Assembly: GCF_902859695.1 (NCBI RefSeq)
Contig: NZ_CADIJL010000008.1
Coordinates: 1-64,000, forward strand
Length of the DNA: 64,000 nucleotides
From: Achromobacter ruhlandii
GTDB taxonomy: Bacteria > Pseudomonadota > Gammaproteobacteria > Burkholderiales > Burkholderiaceae_B
Direction: 5' to 3'
Part shown: positions 32,914 to 42,139 of the stretch, piece after piece
Layout of the letters: each line of letters starts with the position of its first letter
Position numbering within the stretch: position 1 is the stretch's first letter
Position numbers and translations under genes: made by a program
The notes under the pieces: model-generated
Told to the model about the DNA's origin: nothing
Databases searched by the model: none
Seen by the model: only the letters and a program-made list of their open reading frames with translations

Positions 32914-35231
32914 TGACATCTCCCCTGTCCGTAGTAGCAGGTCGTCAGGCGCGAGGCGTTGCTGCCCTGAATCGTTCCGACGTTGGGCAGCGTCGGGACG
33001 ATGGAGGCGTAGAACTCCGAAAGGTCCATGGCGGCGAAGTCCAGGCTCTGCAGTTGGGCAATGGTGAAGCCCGAACAGTCGGGATTCTGGCCGGAACCCC
33101 AGGCCTTGCCGACCTGCACGCGGCCCTGCTCGTTGACGATGCGGGCGAGCTTGCTGTTGAAGCAGCACTTGCCGGTGGTGTGCTCGATGCAGGCGACACA
33201 GGCGCCGAGGATGCGGATGCACGACGAACAATAGGTCCCGACGCTATGGCACAGGCCGGCCCCTTCCTTCATGGCGACCTTGCCTTCCTCCTCGTTGCAG
33301 GACGACATCGACATGACGATGTAGATCACCACCGCAATGGCGAGCGACCAGGGATCGAAGGCGACCACCAGGCCGTCGCCCGCGTAGAGCACGACTGAAC
33401 TGGCCGGCAGCGCGGTGCCGTTGATGGCGACGGTGACGCCATAGGTCGTGAAGCTGCCGGAAAAGCCGCCGCTCATCAGCAGCGCCTGCATGCCCTGATA
33501 GAGGAACTCGCGGTTGTCGGCGTTCATCAGCACGTCATAGACGAGGCGCGAACCCGTGCCGAACAGGCTCTGGTTGGTCATGCCGGCCCCGGCCGAGTCG
33601 GAATAGCAGCAGTTCTTGAAGAGCCGGTCGCGGCATTTGTTTGATTCGCCCTTGAAGACCTGCATGTTGTCGGTGTCGAGGTACACGCCGGCTTCGCGTG
33701 CGGCTTCCATCAGCGACATCGAACGGGCGAAGTCGGGGTCGTTGGTGTAGCTGGTGTTGAAGCAGTTCGAGCCCAGGCAATAGACGTTGGCGGGGCAATT
33801 CGAGGCGGTGGTGGCGGTTTGGGCGGAGACCGGGCAGGTGTAGGTGTCCTGGTGGATTTCGCATAAGCCCGTCGCGGCGTTCGTCTGCTTGCAGATGCTG
33901 GTCGCCGGGGTGCAACCGCTACTCGCCAACGCGGCGCATTCGTCCACCGGCGCGCCCGCGGTGCAGGTCAGGGTGCGCTGATAGGACCAGCAGGCGCGCG
34001 TGACCGCGCGGCCGTCGATGGTCTTGGTCGCGGGGCCGTCCACGCAACGGTCGGCGGTGGTCACGGTGCAGCGGCCGCCCTCCGTCAGCGCGGCGCTGCG
34101 GTCGACCCAGACGTCGGTCTCGTGCTGCTCCATGGTCGGCTGGACGAAGGACAAGGGCAGGCTCCACCCGGAGGCGCCGGTCAGCGTAGCGGCCCCGGCG
34201 GGTACGGCGCAATGCATCCCGCTGTCGTCGTAGATCGCCGTGCTGCCGCCCGGGCAGCCGGCCTCGGCATCGGGGACGGTGAGGGTGAAGCACTGGTCGG
34301 CCGCACCAGCGGAGAGGAATTCGCCGGCCCAATAGCCGCTCAGCGTATCGCCGCGCACCGTCCCGGCGGGGCAGGCATAGACCGGCGTGCCGAACTGGAA
34401 GGTGTAGTTGCAACTCCCGGCGGTGCAGCCCGAGCCCGGCATCATGACCACTTTGAAGGGGCGCCAGCAGTAGCCCTGCCAATGCGGCGACAGGTCGGTG
34501 ACAAAGGCGGCCTGGGTGGCCGGTGCCGTCGGCAGGTCGAGGGCCTGCCAGCCGATGCAGGCGCCCATGCCGCCGGCAGCGTAGAAGCGGAAGCGCTGCA
34601 ACCCGTCGGCGCGGATGCGGCATTGCGCCTCGGCCACCATGTAGTCGGCGCCGTTGCGGTTGACCTGTCCATGGGCGAACCAGGTGCCTTCGGTGCAACT
34701 GGGCAGCAGTTCGACCTGGACCGTGAGGTCGCGCCGGGTGGTGTAGTTGCCGACACCGCTGTAACGGTTGCAGACCTTGGTGGTCGTGCCGGCGGGCGTG
34801 GTGACCTCGGCGGTGGTGCAACCCGAGTAATAGTCGGCGAGACTGCCCAGCACGCTCGACGGATTGCCGGCGATATCGCGGGCGGCAGCGACGGCGGGAT
34901 CGTAGGCCGAGACCGGGGTGCGCGGGGTGTTGGCCGAGGTCACGGCGCCGCGCTGGGCCTGGCAGACGGGATCGTCGGTGCTGGTGGCGCAGGCGGCCAG
35001 GCGGGCATTGGCCGCCCCCGACAGGCTGGGCTGGCCGTAGTAGGTGGTTTCCGGTGGCGTCGTGGTGTAGCCCGGCACGGCACTCGATGCACTCGGCGTA
35101 TTGACCGTCCCCCGGATGACGGGATTGGCCAGTTGTCCGGCCGCAGTGCCTTCCTCGAACGGACCGGCGACGGCGGCGGTCTGCGTCATGACGAAGCAGA
35201 CGAGCGTGATCCAGGTGACCCAGCGGCGCAT
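32910..35231 (-). CDS. traN: Conjugal transfer mating-pair stabilisation protein TraN
   Basis: 773 residues, secreted (signal peptide ending near AAVAG) and Cys-rich, as in TraN adhesins. Notable parts are the repeated small Cys motifs through the middle and NKCRDRLFKNCCYSDSAGAG and TGKCCFNSKLARIVNEQGR in the C-terminal region, which match the TraN domain. TraN sits in the outer membrane and contacts the recipient. Starts nine bases after the trbC stop. Confidence 0.93.
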   Translation of the reverse strand: MRRWVTWITLVCFVMTQTAAVAGPFEEGTAAGQLANPVIRGTVNTPSASSAVPGYTTTPPETTYYGQPSLSGAANARLAACATSTDDPVCQAQRGAVTSANTPRTPVSAYDPAVAAARDIAGNPSSVLGSLADYYSGCTTAEVTTPAGTTTKVCNRYSGVGNYTTRRDLTVQVELLPSCTEGTWFAHGQVNRNGADYMVAEAQCRIRADGLQRFRFYAAGGMGACIGWQALDLPTAPATQAAFVTDLSPHWQGYCWRPFKVVMMPGSGCTAGSCNYTFQFGTPVYACPAGTVRGDTLSGYWAGEFLSAGAADQCFTLTVPDAEAGCPGGSTAIYDDSGMHCAVPAGAATLTGASGWSLPLSFVQPTMEQHETDVWVDRSAALTEGGRCTVTTADRCVDGPATKTIDGRAVTRACWSYQRTLTCTAGAPVDECAALASSGCTPATSICKQTNAATGLCEIHQDTYTCPVSAQTATTASNCPANVYCLGSNCFNTSYTNDPDFARSMSLMEAAREAGVYLDTDNMQVFKGESNKCRDRLFKNCCYSDSAGAGMTNQSLFGTGSRLVYDVLMNADNREFLYQGMQALLMSGGFSGSFTTYGVTVAINGTALPASSVVLYAGDGLVVAFDPWSLAIAVVIYIVMSMSSCNEEEGKVAMKEGAGLCHSVGTYCSSCIRILGACVACIEHTTGKCCFNSKLARIVNEQGRVQVGKAWGSGQNPDCSGFTIAQLQSLDFAAMDLSEFYASIVPTLPNVGTIQGSNASRLTTCYYGQGRCQ

Positions 35232-35240
35232 CGTGGCCTC

Positions 35241-35993
35241 CTAACTCTTAATCCGTTTCAGGAAGGTGTCGGCGGGCGGGCCGAACCCGGGTGCCGAGCG
35301 CCGCATGTGTTCCAGCACGTAGTCCAGGCTCACGTCGCCGGAGGTCCGCAGGAAGCTGTCAGCCGGCGCGCAACTGCCGCTGGCGCAGGCAACCGGGCGG
35401 GTGCCGGCACGTATCAGCACGAAGGTCGGTACCCGGGTGACGGCGTAGCGGTCGAAGGCCTGGGGATCGATCTGCACGGCCACCTGGCGGGTGCCAATCA
35501 GGCCCTGTACCTGGGCGACGGTGTCGCGCAGCGAGCCGTTGGCGAAGCCCCGGAGGACGATCGAGGCCTTCACCCGCGCGGCCTGGTCGATCAGGCGTTG
35601 CAGCGTGGGCCGGGGCATGGAGAGGCTGACGAACACCAACAGCCCGGGCCCCATCGCCAGCCCCTGCGCCTGAGTCATCGCCTCGGATTGCGATGCATAG
35701 CCCCGCGCCAGCGCTTCGAGGTCGATCGGGGTGGGGCTGAGGGGCTGGGGCAGCGCCTCGACGTTGGGGGTCGGCACCGGTGCATATCGGAGTTCGGCAT
35801 CGCTGGGCATGCCGTACTTCCGCCGCGCCGCGTCGATGTCCTGGTCGGTGACGGTCGGCATTTCGCGGCGGACCCGTTCGATGTCCGCATCGGTGATGAC
35901 CGGCGGGTTTTGCGCCAAGGCTTGTGCGCTAGCCAGGATCGCGGCGGTGAGGCCGAGGGCACGGGCAGATAGACGGAGATCAGAAGCCGACAC
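35241..35993 (-). CDS. trbC: Type-F conjugative pilus assembly protein TrbC
   Basis: 250 residues. Signal peptide ending at AQALAQ, then an Asp/Arg-rich helical segment and a TrbC_Ftype domain (about 115-215) with LLVFVSLSMPRPTLQRLIDQAARV and IGTRQVAVQIDPQAFDRYAVTRVPTFVLI, a thioredoxin-like fold without the CXXC pair. Works with TraW and TraU in pilus assembly. Overlaps the end of traU by 14 bases. Confidence 0.92.
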   Translation of the reverse strand: MSASDLRLSARALGLTAAILASAQALAQNPPVITDADIERVRREMPTVTDQDIDAARRKYGMPSDAELRYAPVPTPNVEALPQPLSPTPIDLEALARGYASQSEAMTQAQGLAMGPGLLVFVSLSMPRPTLQRLIDQAARVKASIVLRGFANGSLRDTVAQVQGLIGTRQVAVQIDPQAFDRYAVTRVPTFVLIRAGTRPVACASGSCAPADSFLRTSGDVSLDYVLEHMRRSAPGFGPPADTFLKRIKS

Positions 35994-37002
35994 AGCAGTT
36001 CCTCTTGCGAAATAACATGAAGGCGAAGTCCTCTCCGCGCACCGGGTATTCCTTGCCGGCGCCCCAGAGCACCGTGGTGCGGCCGAAGGGCTGGCAGCAG
36101 CGGCCGGCCTCCTTGTCGGTGTTGGGGATCGGATAGGTGAGTTGAGTCTTGTAGGCGGTCTTGTCCATGACCGGCTCGAAGTACGGACCGCACAGGCCGG
36201 GCGTGCCGTGCCAGCCCCAGGCGATCAGTTCGCGGTGCATCTTGGCGGTCAGGCGCTGGGCCATCAGCGCGGCCGTGCGCACGCCGCCCAGGTGGTAAGG
36301 CACGTGGCCGTCGAGGGGGTAGATGCCCCCCTGGCAGCCGGCGCACCAGAACAGCTCGCGGATGCCGAAGCCGACCGAGGCGGCGACGCAGTCGGCCGCG
36401 CAGGCGGCGATAGCGACCGGATTGGCGAAGAGCACGGCGTCCGGATTGAGGATCAGGGTGAGTTCGTCGTCGGCCCACAGGGGATCGACCTCGGTGAGGT
36501 AGGCGAGATCGAAGGAGCCCTTTTCCAGGCAGGGGAAGTCGGTCACCACCTCCAGCCAATACATCACCGGGTTCACGTAGAAGTGCGCCTGGTAGAAGCT
36601 GCCGCCGTCGCCATCGCCTTCCGGGCGGGTGAAGCGCGCCGCTTCCGGCGCCGGAATGCCGGGATCGAGATCGATGCCGCCGAGCGATACCAGGCAGAAG
36701 GGCTTGCGCACCGCCTCGACATGCCGTGCGGGCTCCCAGAAGCCGATGGAGAGCCCGATGACCGGATTGACGCCACAACTGCAGACCGGGCTCGCAGGGT
36801 TGTCGGTGTCCTCCTGGTCGCCGAAGTTGGCGATGTGCGCGGCTCCGATGCTGATCGGCAGGATGCAGGACCAGCAGATATCGGTGATCGGATTGGGAAA
36901 CTTGCCGGTGCAGGTGGCCGCACCGGCGGCGAGGCTGGGGCCGGCCGCGCAGGCGAGCACGGCGGCGAGCAGGAAACGAACGAGGCCGCGATGGGCATTC
37001 AT
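35980..37002 (-). CDS. traU: Conjugal transfer pilus assembly protein TraU
   Basis: 340 residues: signal peptide, then the Cys-rich TraU domain (ITDICWSCILPISIG, CSCG, FWCAGCQGG, CCQPFGRTT). Periplasmic, needed for pilus biogenesis and DNA transfer. Overlaps the traW stop (ATGA) and trbC. Confidence 0.94.
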   Translation of the reverse strand: MNAHRGLVRFLLAAVLACAAGPSLAAGAATCTGKFPNPITDICWSCILPISIGAAHIANFGDQEDTDNPASPVCSCGVNPVIGLSIGFWEPARHVEAVRKPFCLVSLGGIDLDPGIPAPEAARFTRPEGDGDGGSFYQAHFYVNPVMYWLEVVTDFPCLEKGSFDLAYLTEVDPLWADDELTLILNPDAVLFANPVAIAACAADCVAASVGFGIRELFWCAGCQGGIYPLDGHVPYHLGGVRTAALMAQRLTAKMHRELIAWGWHGTPGLCGPYFEPVMDKTAYKTQLTYPIPNTDKEAGRCCQPFGRTTVLWGAGKEYPVRGEDFAFMLFRKRNCCVGF

Positions 37003-37634
37003 GGGGACACCGCCAATTCGTCGATACGCAACCGCAGCCCGTCCTGCGACACCAGGGCCGGCACCTGGGTGATGCCCAGGCGGCGGGTGAGCAGGCCCTG
37101 CTGGTCGTAGTAGACCGGGAGGCGCCAGGACTGCATGAGGTCCAGGTAGGAGCCGCCGACCAGGATCGGCTTCACCCGGCCCTGGTAGAGGGTGATCAAC
37201 TGCCGGGCGCGGCCGACCTGACGCGGGTCGCGGGCATCGAAAAACAGCAGGTGCCGGGACAGCGACACCACCTCCAGCGGGTTCTTGCGCGTGCCGGCGG
37301 CAAACAGCAATTCGCCCTGGGAGCCGAGGATGTTGCGATCCAGGATGAAGCTCGGGTCGAAGTAGAAGGTCCGCACCGTTTCGGTCGGCCGCAGGCCGGT
37401 GACCGGCGGCGGATTCTTCACGGTCGCGATGCCCCGTTCCCGGGCCTCTGCTTCCAGGCGCCCGAGTTCGCCGCTGCGTTCCTTCTCGCGCAGGCGCTGC
37501 TCGATCATCTGCAGCAGATGGGGTTCGCTGATCTCGTAGGTCGGCCCGATGACGCCCAAGTCCATGGCCCGCACGCCTGCCGCGCCCAGCATCAGGCCGA
37601 GCACCAGGGGAGCGGACACCATGCAGCGTTTCAT
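36999..37634 (-). CDS. traW: Type-F conjugative pilus assembly protein TraW
   Basis: 211 residues with signal peptide (APLVLGLMLGAAGVRA) and the TraW pattern: LGVIGPTYEISEPHLLQ near the mature N-terminus and LLFFDARDPRQVGRA, PILVGGSYLDLMQ in the second half. Periplasmic partner of TraU and TrbC. ATG at 37634 overlaps the preceding stop (ATGA). Confidence 0.93.
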   Translation of the reverse strand: MKRCMVSAPLVLGLMLGAAGVRAMDLGVIGPTYEISEPHLLQMIEQRLREKERSGELGRLEAEARERGIATVKNPPPVTGLRPTETVRTFYFDPSFILDRNILGSQGELLFAAGTRKNPLEVVSLSRHLLFFDARDPRQVGRARQLITLYQGRVKPILVGGSYLDLMQSWRLPVYYDQQGLLTRRLGITQVPALVSQDGLRLRIDELAVSP

Positions 37635-38008
37635 CGCGCCCCCCTGGCCGGGCAACGGATCTGTCCGGCGAGTCGTTCGCGGGCGACGGTATCGCGCAGG
37701 TGGCTGGCGCGGATCAGTCCCATCAGCACCGGATCGCCGTCACCGGCCGACATCGCTTGGCGCAACTGGGTCGTGGTGAGTGCCCGGCCACAACGCCGCT
37801 CGAAAGCGGCGAGATAGTCCTTGGCGCCGGCTTCAGCGGCGGGGGCAATTTGCCGCAGGAGGCCGAGATAGTCGGCCAGCGGCATGTCATTGCTCTGGGG
37901 AGCCGTCGGCGTCCCGTGAATCGGTCCGCGGGCCGGACTGGACTGGCCCCGGGCGGCCGGCTGGGTCAAGAGGCCGAGGAGCGCGAGGAACAGAAGGGCC
38001 TTGGTCAT
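37631..38008 (-). CDS. Small secreted protein between signal peptidase and traW
   Basis: 125 residues with a signal peptide (ALLFLALLGLLTQPAARG). The mature part is helical with two Cys (about 88 and 119). In some F-type systems the position is held by a TrbC N-terminal-like or other accessory protein; I cannot assign it. Overlaps traW by four bases, so it belongs to the operon. Confidence 0.7.
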   Translation of the reverse strand: MTKALLFLALLGLLTQPAARGQSSPARGPIHGTPTAPQSNDMPLADYLGLLRQIAPAAEAGAKDYLAAFERRCGRALTTTQLRQAMSAGDGDPVLMGLIRASHLRDTVARERLAGQIRCPARGAR

Positions 38009-38018
38009 GGCGCGCCCT

Positions 38019-38615
38019 TCAATACAGCGGAACCACGACACCGACCACCTGCTCGGCCCGTACCAGGCCGCTGTCCTGGTAGCGCGAGTCGAAGGAGTCG
38101 GGGCTGGTGCCCTGCACGTAGTAGTGCCCGGGCGGGATGACGGTGGGCGTGATCGGGTCCAGCGGACTATGGTCGTAGGCCTGCAGCTTGGCCACGCCGA
38201 CCTCCTCGCCGTTGATCGCCACGTGCCGACCGGCGACGGTCACGGCATCGCCCGGCAAGCCCCGCACGATCTTGAAGAAGGGCTGGCCGCGCAGCCCTGG
38301 GTAACGCGCCTGCGCCTCACCGTCGAACGAGAAGACGATGAAGTCGCCGCGCCGCAGGGGGTGGGGCCCATGCACCAGCCAGGCGATGCGATACGACAGG
38401 CTCGGCGTCCAGTTGAAGAGGACGGGCAGCCGCGGCGTCGCATCGATGAAGAGCCGGGCATAGGCCAAGCCCCAGATCGCCAAGATCGGCAGGTAGACAT
38501 ACCAGCGCCGGCGCACATGGCGCAGGAAGTCCGCAAAATGTTTGACGACTCGCCGACCGCTGCCGGGGTTCGACGCGGGACGCGGTTGCGCCTGTTGGAT
38601 CGGTTCGGGGTTCAT
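38019..38615 (-). CDS. S26 (TraF-type) signal peptidase
   Basis: 198 residues. One membrane segment (about 38-55, YVYLPILAIWGLAYARLF) leads to the peptidase domain. Candidate catalytic Ser is in TPSLSYRIAWLV (about residue 71) and Lys in PFFKIVRGLPGDAV (about residue 112), matching the Ser-Lys dyad of TraF/TrhF-like S26 peptidases. It probably matures the pilin in this system. Overlaps trbI by four bases at its start. Confidence 0.88.
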   Translation of the reverse strand: MNPEPIQQAQPRPASNPGSGRRVVKHFADFLRHVRRRWYVYLPILAIWGLAYARLFIDATPRLPVLFNWTPSLSYRIAWLVHGPHPLRRGDFIVFSFDGEAQARYPGLRGQPFFKIVRGLPGDAVTVAGRHVAINGEEVGVAKLQAYDHSPLDPITPTVIPPGHYYVQGTSPDSFDSRYQDSGLVRAEQVVGVVVPLY

Positions 38616-38980
38616 GGCGCGGCCACCTTTCTGCGCAGCTGTGCCGTCAGGTCGACGGTGTTCGGCGTCGGTCCGGCTATGGCGGTCCTGAGGATCACCA
38701 GGCAGTTGCATTCCCGCGGCAGCTCATCGAGGGCGAGCGGCAGGCGCTGGGCGAAGGCCCGGGCCATGACGAGCGCCTTCTGGCGGTCCTCCTCCGAGCT
38801 GGTTCTGGTGAGGAGTTGGGTGAACTCCGCTTCCTTGGCGCGGTACACCTCGGCCACATCGACCACGCCGATGACCAGAGCCGGCCGTAGCACCAGGTGG
38901 TCGTAGGCCGTGAGCGAGGCGGCCACCACGAACAGGGTGACCAGGCCCTGGGTGAGCCATTGGGGAACAGTGGTCTTCAT
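38612..38980 (-). CDS. trbI: Type-F conjugative transfer protein TrbI
   Basis: 122 residues: a membrane anchor near the N-terminus (about 12-28) and a periplasmic helical remainder with VVDVAEVYRAKEAEF as in TrbI/TraW-N proteins, linked with pilus retraction in F. ATG at 38980 overlaps the traC stop (ATGA); an alternative start at 39001 is less likely. Confidence 0.85.
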   Translation of the reverse strand: MKTTVPQWLTQGLVTLFVVAASLTAYDHLVLRPALVIGVVDVAEVYRAKEAEFTQLLTRTSSEEDRQKALVMARAFAQRLPLALDELPRECNCLVILRTAIAGPTPNTVDLTAQLRRKVAAP

Positions 38981-41544
38981 ACCGTATGTCCCCGGCGGCA
39001 CAACAGTTCGCCGATCGCCTCGTCGATGGACAGGCCCTGGGCGCGCAGTTCATCGATCGGCGCGTTGTCTTCCAACTTGTTGGAGAACAGCAGGTGGGTG
39101 GCCGGATCGAGGATGTTGCGGGCGACGCCTTCGCCCACGGGGGAGGAGATGTACACCTCGGAGAACACGCCGGCCTCAGTGCGTAGCGAGTTCAACAGCC
39201 GCTTCTTCGGTTCGTCCATGGTGAGCCGGCCCTTGCGGTCGAGCATCTCGATGGATTCCGGTTTCTGGCGCAGCAGGAAGACCCAGTCCGAGCAGTTGAA
39301 GGCCGCTTCCATCTGCGCCGAGCCGTAGTAGTCGTCGGCGCTCTGGGTCGCGGTGCCGAGTGCGCCGCCGTACTTGCGGGCACGCCGGGCGGCTTCCTCG
39401 ATCACGGCGGCCTTGACCGGATCGTCGGCGCCGATGTCGCCGAGTTGCTGCTTCAGCTCGTCGACGAAGAGCACCTTGCGCCGGTTGCGGGTCAGGTACA
39501 TCTCGCCGGTGATCCGGTGCAGCAGCAGGATGTTGACCACCGCGTGCAGGTCGGGGCGGCGCTTCAACTCTTCGTTCTCGATGACGATGAAGTCGTTGGA
39601 AAAATCGACGTTGTTCTTGCCCTCGAAGAAGCGCTCGTACTGCCCGCCCTTGGCGTAGGGGTTGAGCATGATGGCCAGATCCTTGATGCGCTGGTCGCCC
39701 ACCACGCCCAGTTCTTCGATGGTTCCGCCCTTGAAGGCGTCGCGCAGCCCCGTGATGCGCAGCTCGTTGCCGTATTGGCGCCAGAGCTTGAGGACCATGG
39801 CCGAGATGGCCTTGTACTGGACTTCCTCCAGGGTGTGCTGCATCGAGCACATCTTGGCGATGCCGGGCACCAGCATGTCGATGTCTTCATTGATGTCGAC
39901 GATGTGGGTGAAGGGGTCGAGGCAGATGTCCACGTCGGGGCGGAACTCGATGTAGGTCCCCTGGGCCTTGCGGCACAGCTTCTCGAAACTGCGGCCGAGG
40001 TCGAGCATCCAGACCTTGGCGCCGATCGCGCGATAGGACCAGGCCATCTCGTTCATCAGCACCGACTTGCCCGAGCCCGGCGCGCCGATGATGGCGAAGT
40101 TGTAGTTGCCTAGGTCGTTGTCGAAGATGTCGAGGGTCATCAACTGGCCGCGGCGGCCGCCGAAGACCAGGGCGGGGGTGCGCGTACCGCGCCACTCGGC
40201 GATCAGCGGCGCCATGTGGATGGCATTGGCCATGGTCTTGCGCGTGACGCGGCGCATCTTGACCAAGTCCCGGTGGAACTTCTCGGTCAGCGTCATGGGG
40301 AGGCTCGCCAGCAGCGCCTGGCGGTGCATGTAGGCATCGGCGTTCAACTGAAAACCGCGTCCGCGCCAGATGGCGTTGGCCGCTTCGTGGGCGGCGACCG
40401 CCTTGTTCGGGGCGGTGAACAGCGCCAACTGGTGGTACAGGCTCACCAGGCTGCCGCCGGTGTCGATGGCATCCGCCGCCGCCGTCCAGTCCTGGAGCTT
40501 CTTATTCACGTCCGGCATCACGTCGGCCATCTTCGACTTGGCGTTCTGGGTGGCCCGCACATGGTTGGCGGTGACCACCGACTTGGTGACGTTGGGGTCG
40601 AGCACCTGCACGCCCAGCGTGAGCAGAAAGGGCGCGCTGTACTGCAAGGCCGGCTGCATCAGGTCGCCGATGAGGGAGCCCATCTGCCACAGCGCGAAGC
40701 GTTCCGGAAAACTCTTGATCGAGAAGAAGCGCGCCTCCAGTACATCGGGGCTGGCTTCCTTCCATAGCGTGAGGCCGCTGGGGTGCGGGTCCTGGATGGT
40801 GTCGAAGTCCACGATCTGGTCGCGCAGCTCGCGGCCATCGTCGTAGTGCAGGTCCGGGGCATCGGTCTGGGAGATGCGGTCGGGGTTGGTGAAGAGGGCG
40901 CACCAGTTGATCAGGTCGGCGGCATCGCAGACGCGGTTGGGGAGCGAGGCCGAGCGCAGGGTGGACGACATGGAATCGCGCAGCGCCATCAACTCGTCGC
41001 GCTTGTTGAGATCCTCGGGGTCGCCGGGAAAAGCGACGCTCAACATCAGCCGGAAATCCCGGATCGTGTAGTGGAAACCGGCGGTGAGCGACTTCTGCGC
41101 GCCCTGCAGCAGGTGGCCGACGCGCTGGCGGGCGAGTTTCCTGAACAGGTTCCCGTTGCGGGCCGGCCGGCCCCACTGCTTGGCCTGCTCCGCCTGATCC
41201 TCGTCCTCGACGCGCAGGTTGGCGTAGTGGCGCAACTGGGTGCGCACCTGGGGCGAGCCGAACAGGTGGAACTGGATGCCAGTGCCGGGCGGGCAGTTGG
41301 CATAGAGCGAGACCAGGACTTCCGCCATGCGCTCGTCGGCGCCCGACTGGGGCATGAGCTCGAGCATGACGCCCATGCTGTCGCGGTTGACGAAGATTTT
41401 TTCGGGGGCGAGATAGGCGGAGTAGGGCAGCCAGTTGGCGAACTGCTCGGCCGGCGACTCCACGGGCTGGGCGAAGGGGAAGCGCTGCGCCTGCCGACGG
41501 TCGCGATGGGCGCCGATCGGGGGATTGCTGTGGGGGGCGTTCAT
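38977..41544 (-). CDS. traC: Type-IV secretion ATPase TraC
   Basis: 855 residues, the VirB4-like energy subunit at the inner-membrane base of the F-type channel. An N-terminal TraC_F domain (about 25-270) is followed by the ATPase: Walker A GAPGSGKSVLMNE near 480-492, Walker B KVLFVDELKQQL near 690-700, and a late ATQSADDYYGSAQ. The open frame extends upstream of 41544 but only as shadow of traV; ATG at 41544 begins a normal hydrophilic N-terminus. Confidence 0.95.
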   Translation of the reverse strand: MNAPHSNPPIGAHRDRRQAQRFPFAQPVESPAEQFANWLPYSAYLAPEKIFVNRDSMGVMLELMPQSGADERMAEVLVSLYANCPPGTGIQFHLFGSPQVRTQLRHYANLRVEDEDQAEQAKQWGRPARNGNLFRKLARQRVGHLLQGAQKSLTAGFHYTIRDFRLMLSVAFPGDPEDLNKRDELMALRDSMSSTLRSASLPNRVCDAADLINWCALFTNPDRISQTDAPDLHYDDGRELRDQIVDFDTIQDPHPSGLTLWKEASPDVLEARFFSIKSFPERFALWQMGSLIGDLMQPALQYSAPFLLTLGVQVLDPNVTKSVVTANHVRATQNAKSKMADVMPDVNKKLQDWTAAADAIDTGGSLVSLYHQLALFTAPNKAVAAHEAANAIWRGRGFQLNADAYMHRQALLASLPMTLTEKFHRDLVKMRRVTRKTMANAIHMAPLIAEWRGTRTPALVFGGRRGQLMTLDIFDNDLGNYNFAIIGAPGSGKSVLMNEMAWSYRAIGAKVWMLDLGRSFEKLCRKAQGTYIEFRPDVDICLDPFTHIVDINEDIDMLVPGIAKMCSMQHTLEEVQYKAISAMVLKLWRQYGNELRITGLRDAFKGGTIEELGVVGDQRIKDLAIMLNPYAKGGQYERFFEGKNNVDFSNDFIVIENEELKRRPDLHAVVNILLLHRITGEMYLTRNRRKVLFVDELKQQLGDIGADDPVKAAVIEEAARRARKYGGALGTATQSADDYYGSAQMEAAFNCSDWVFLLRQKPESIEMLDRKGRLTMDEPKKRLLNSLRTEAGVFSEVYISSPVGEGVARNILDPATHLLFSNKLEDNAPIDELRAQGLSIDEAIGELLCRRGHTV

Positions 41545-41551
41545 GGCGACC

Positions 41552-42139
41552 TCACTGCGCACGGTTGGCATTGGGCCCGGCGAACGGGGGCCGTTGCGGC
41601 GACATCGGCGCGGCCGGCGCGTTGGCGCCGGCGTTCGGCTCGGCGGTGGTTTCCGTTGCCGACTTCGGAGGCGCCTTGAGTGGCGCATAGGCGTCGCGGA
41701 TCTGGCGCTGCACGTGGTCGATCAGCCACTGGCCGTTGTCCACGTGCACATAGATGTAGCCCTGGTCGTAGAGATCGCCATCGGCGTCTTCCCAGGGCTT
41801 AATCCACAAGCGCAGAAGACGGGCCTGGGAGCGCAAGGGGCTGGGCGTGACCGCCGTGTCGGCATTGCGGCTGGCGACGGACGATGGGGCGGGCACGGCC
41901 GATTCGGGCGGATTCGCTTCGGATGCCTCTTTTCGCGGGGCGGCCGACCGTTTGGCCCGTTGGCTGGGCAGGTTGTTGTGGACGGCGTTGGCGTAGGTAC
42001 CCGACACCGAGTCGCAGGCGACACCTTCCGGGGCCTTGCAGGCGTACTTCGAGTCGCCGCCCAATCCGGACATGTTCATGCAGGCGCCCAAGGGGAGCAG
42101 CAGGCAGAGGGCGCTGATGCGCAGCACGAGTGTCTTCAT
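41552..42139 (-). CDS. traV: Type-IV conjugative transfer lipoprotein TraV
   Basis: 195 residues. Signal peptide with lipobox (LLLPLGAC) puts the lipidated Cys near residue 20. The TraV segment [19 protein letters not shown] follows, then a Pro/Ala-rich region and a C-terminal domain. TraV is the VirB7-like outer-membrane core component binding TraB and TraK. ATG at 42139 overlaps the dsbC-like stop. Confidence 0.92.
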   Translation of the reverse strand: MKTLVLRISALCLLLPLGACMNMSGLGGDSKYACKAPEGVACDSVSGTYANAVHNNLPSQRAKRSAAPRKEASEANPPESAVPAPSSVASRNADTAVTPSPLRSQARLLRLWIKPWEDADGDLYDQGYIYVHVDNGQWLIDHVQRQIRDAYAPLKAPPKSATETTAEPNAGANAPAAPMSPQRPPFAGPNANRAQ

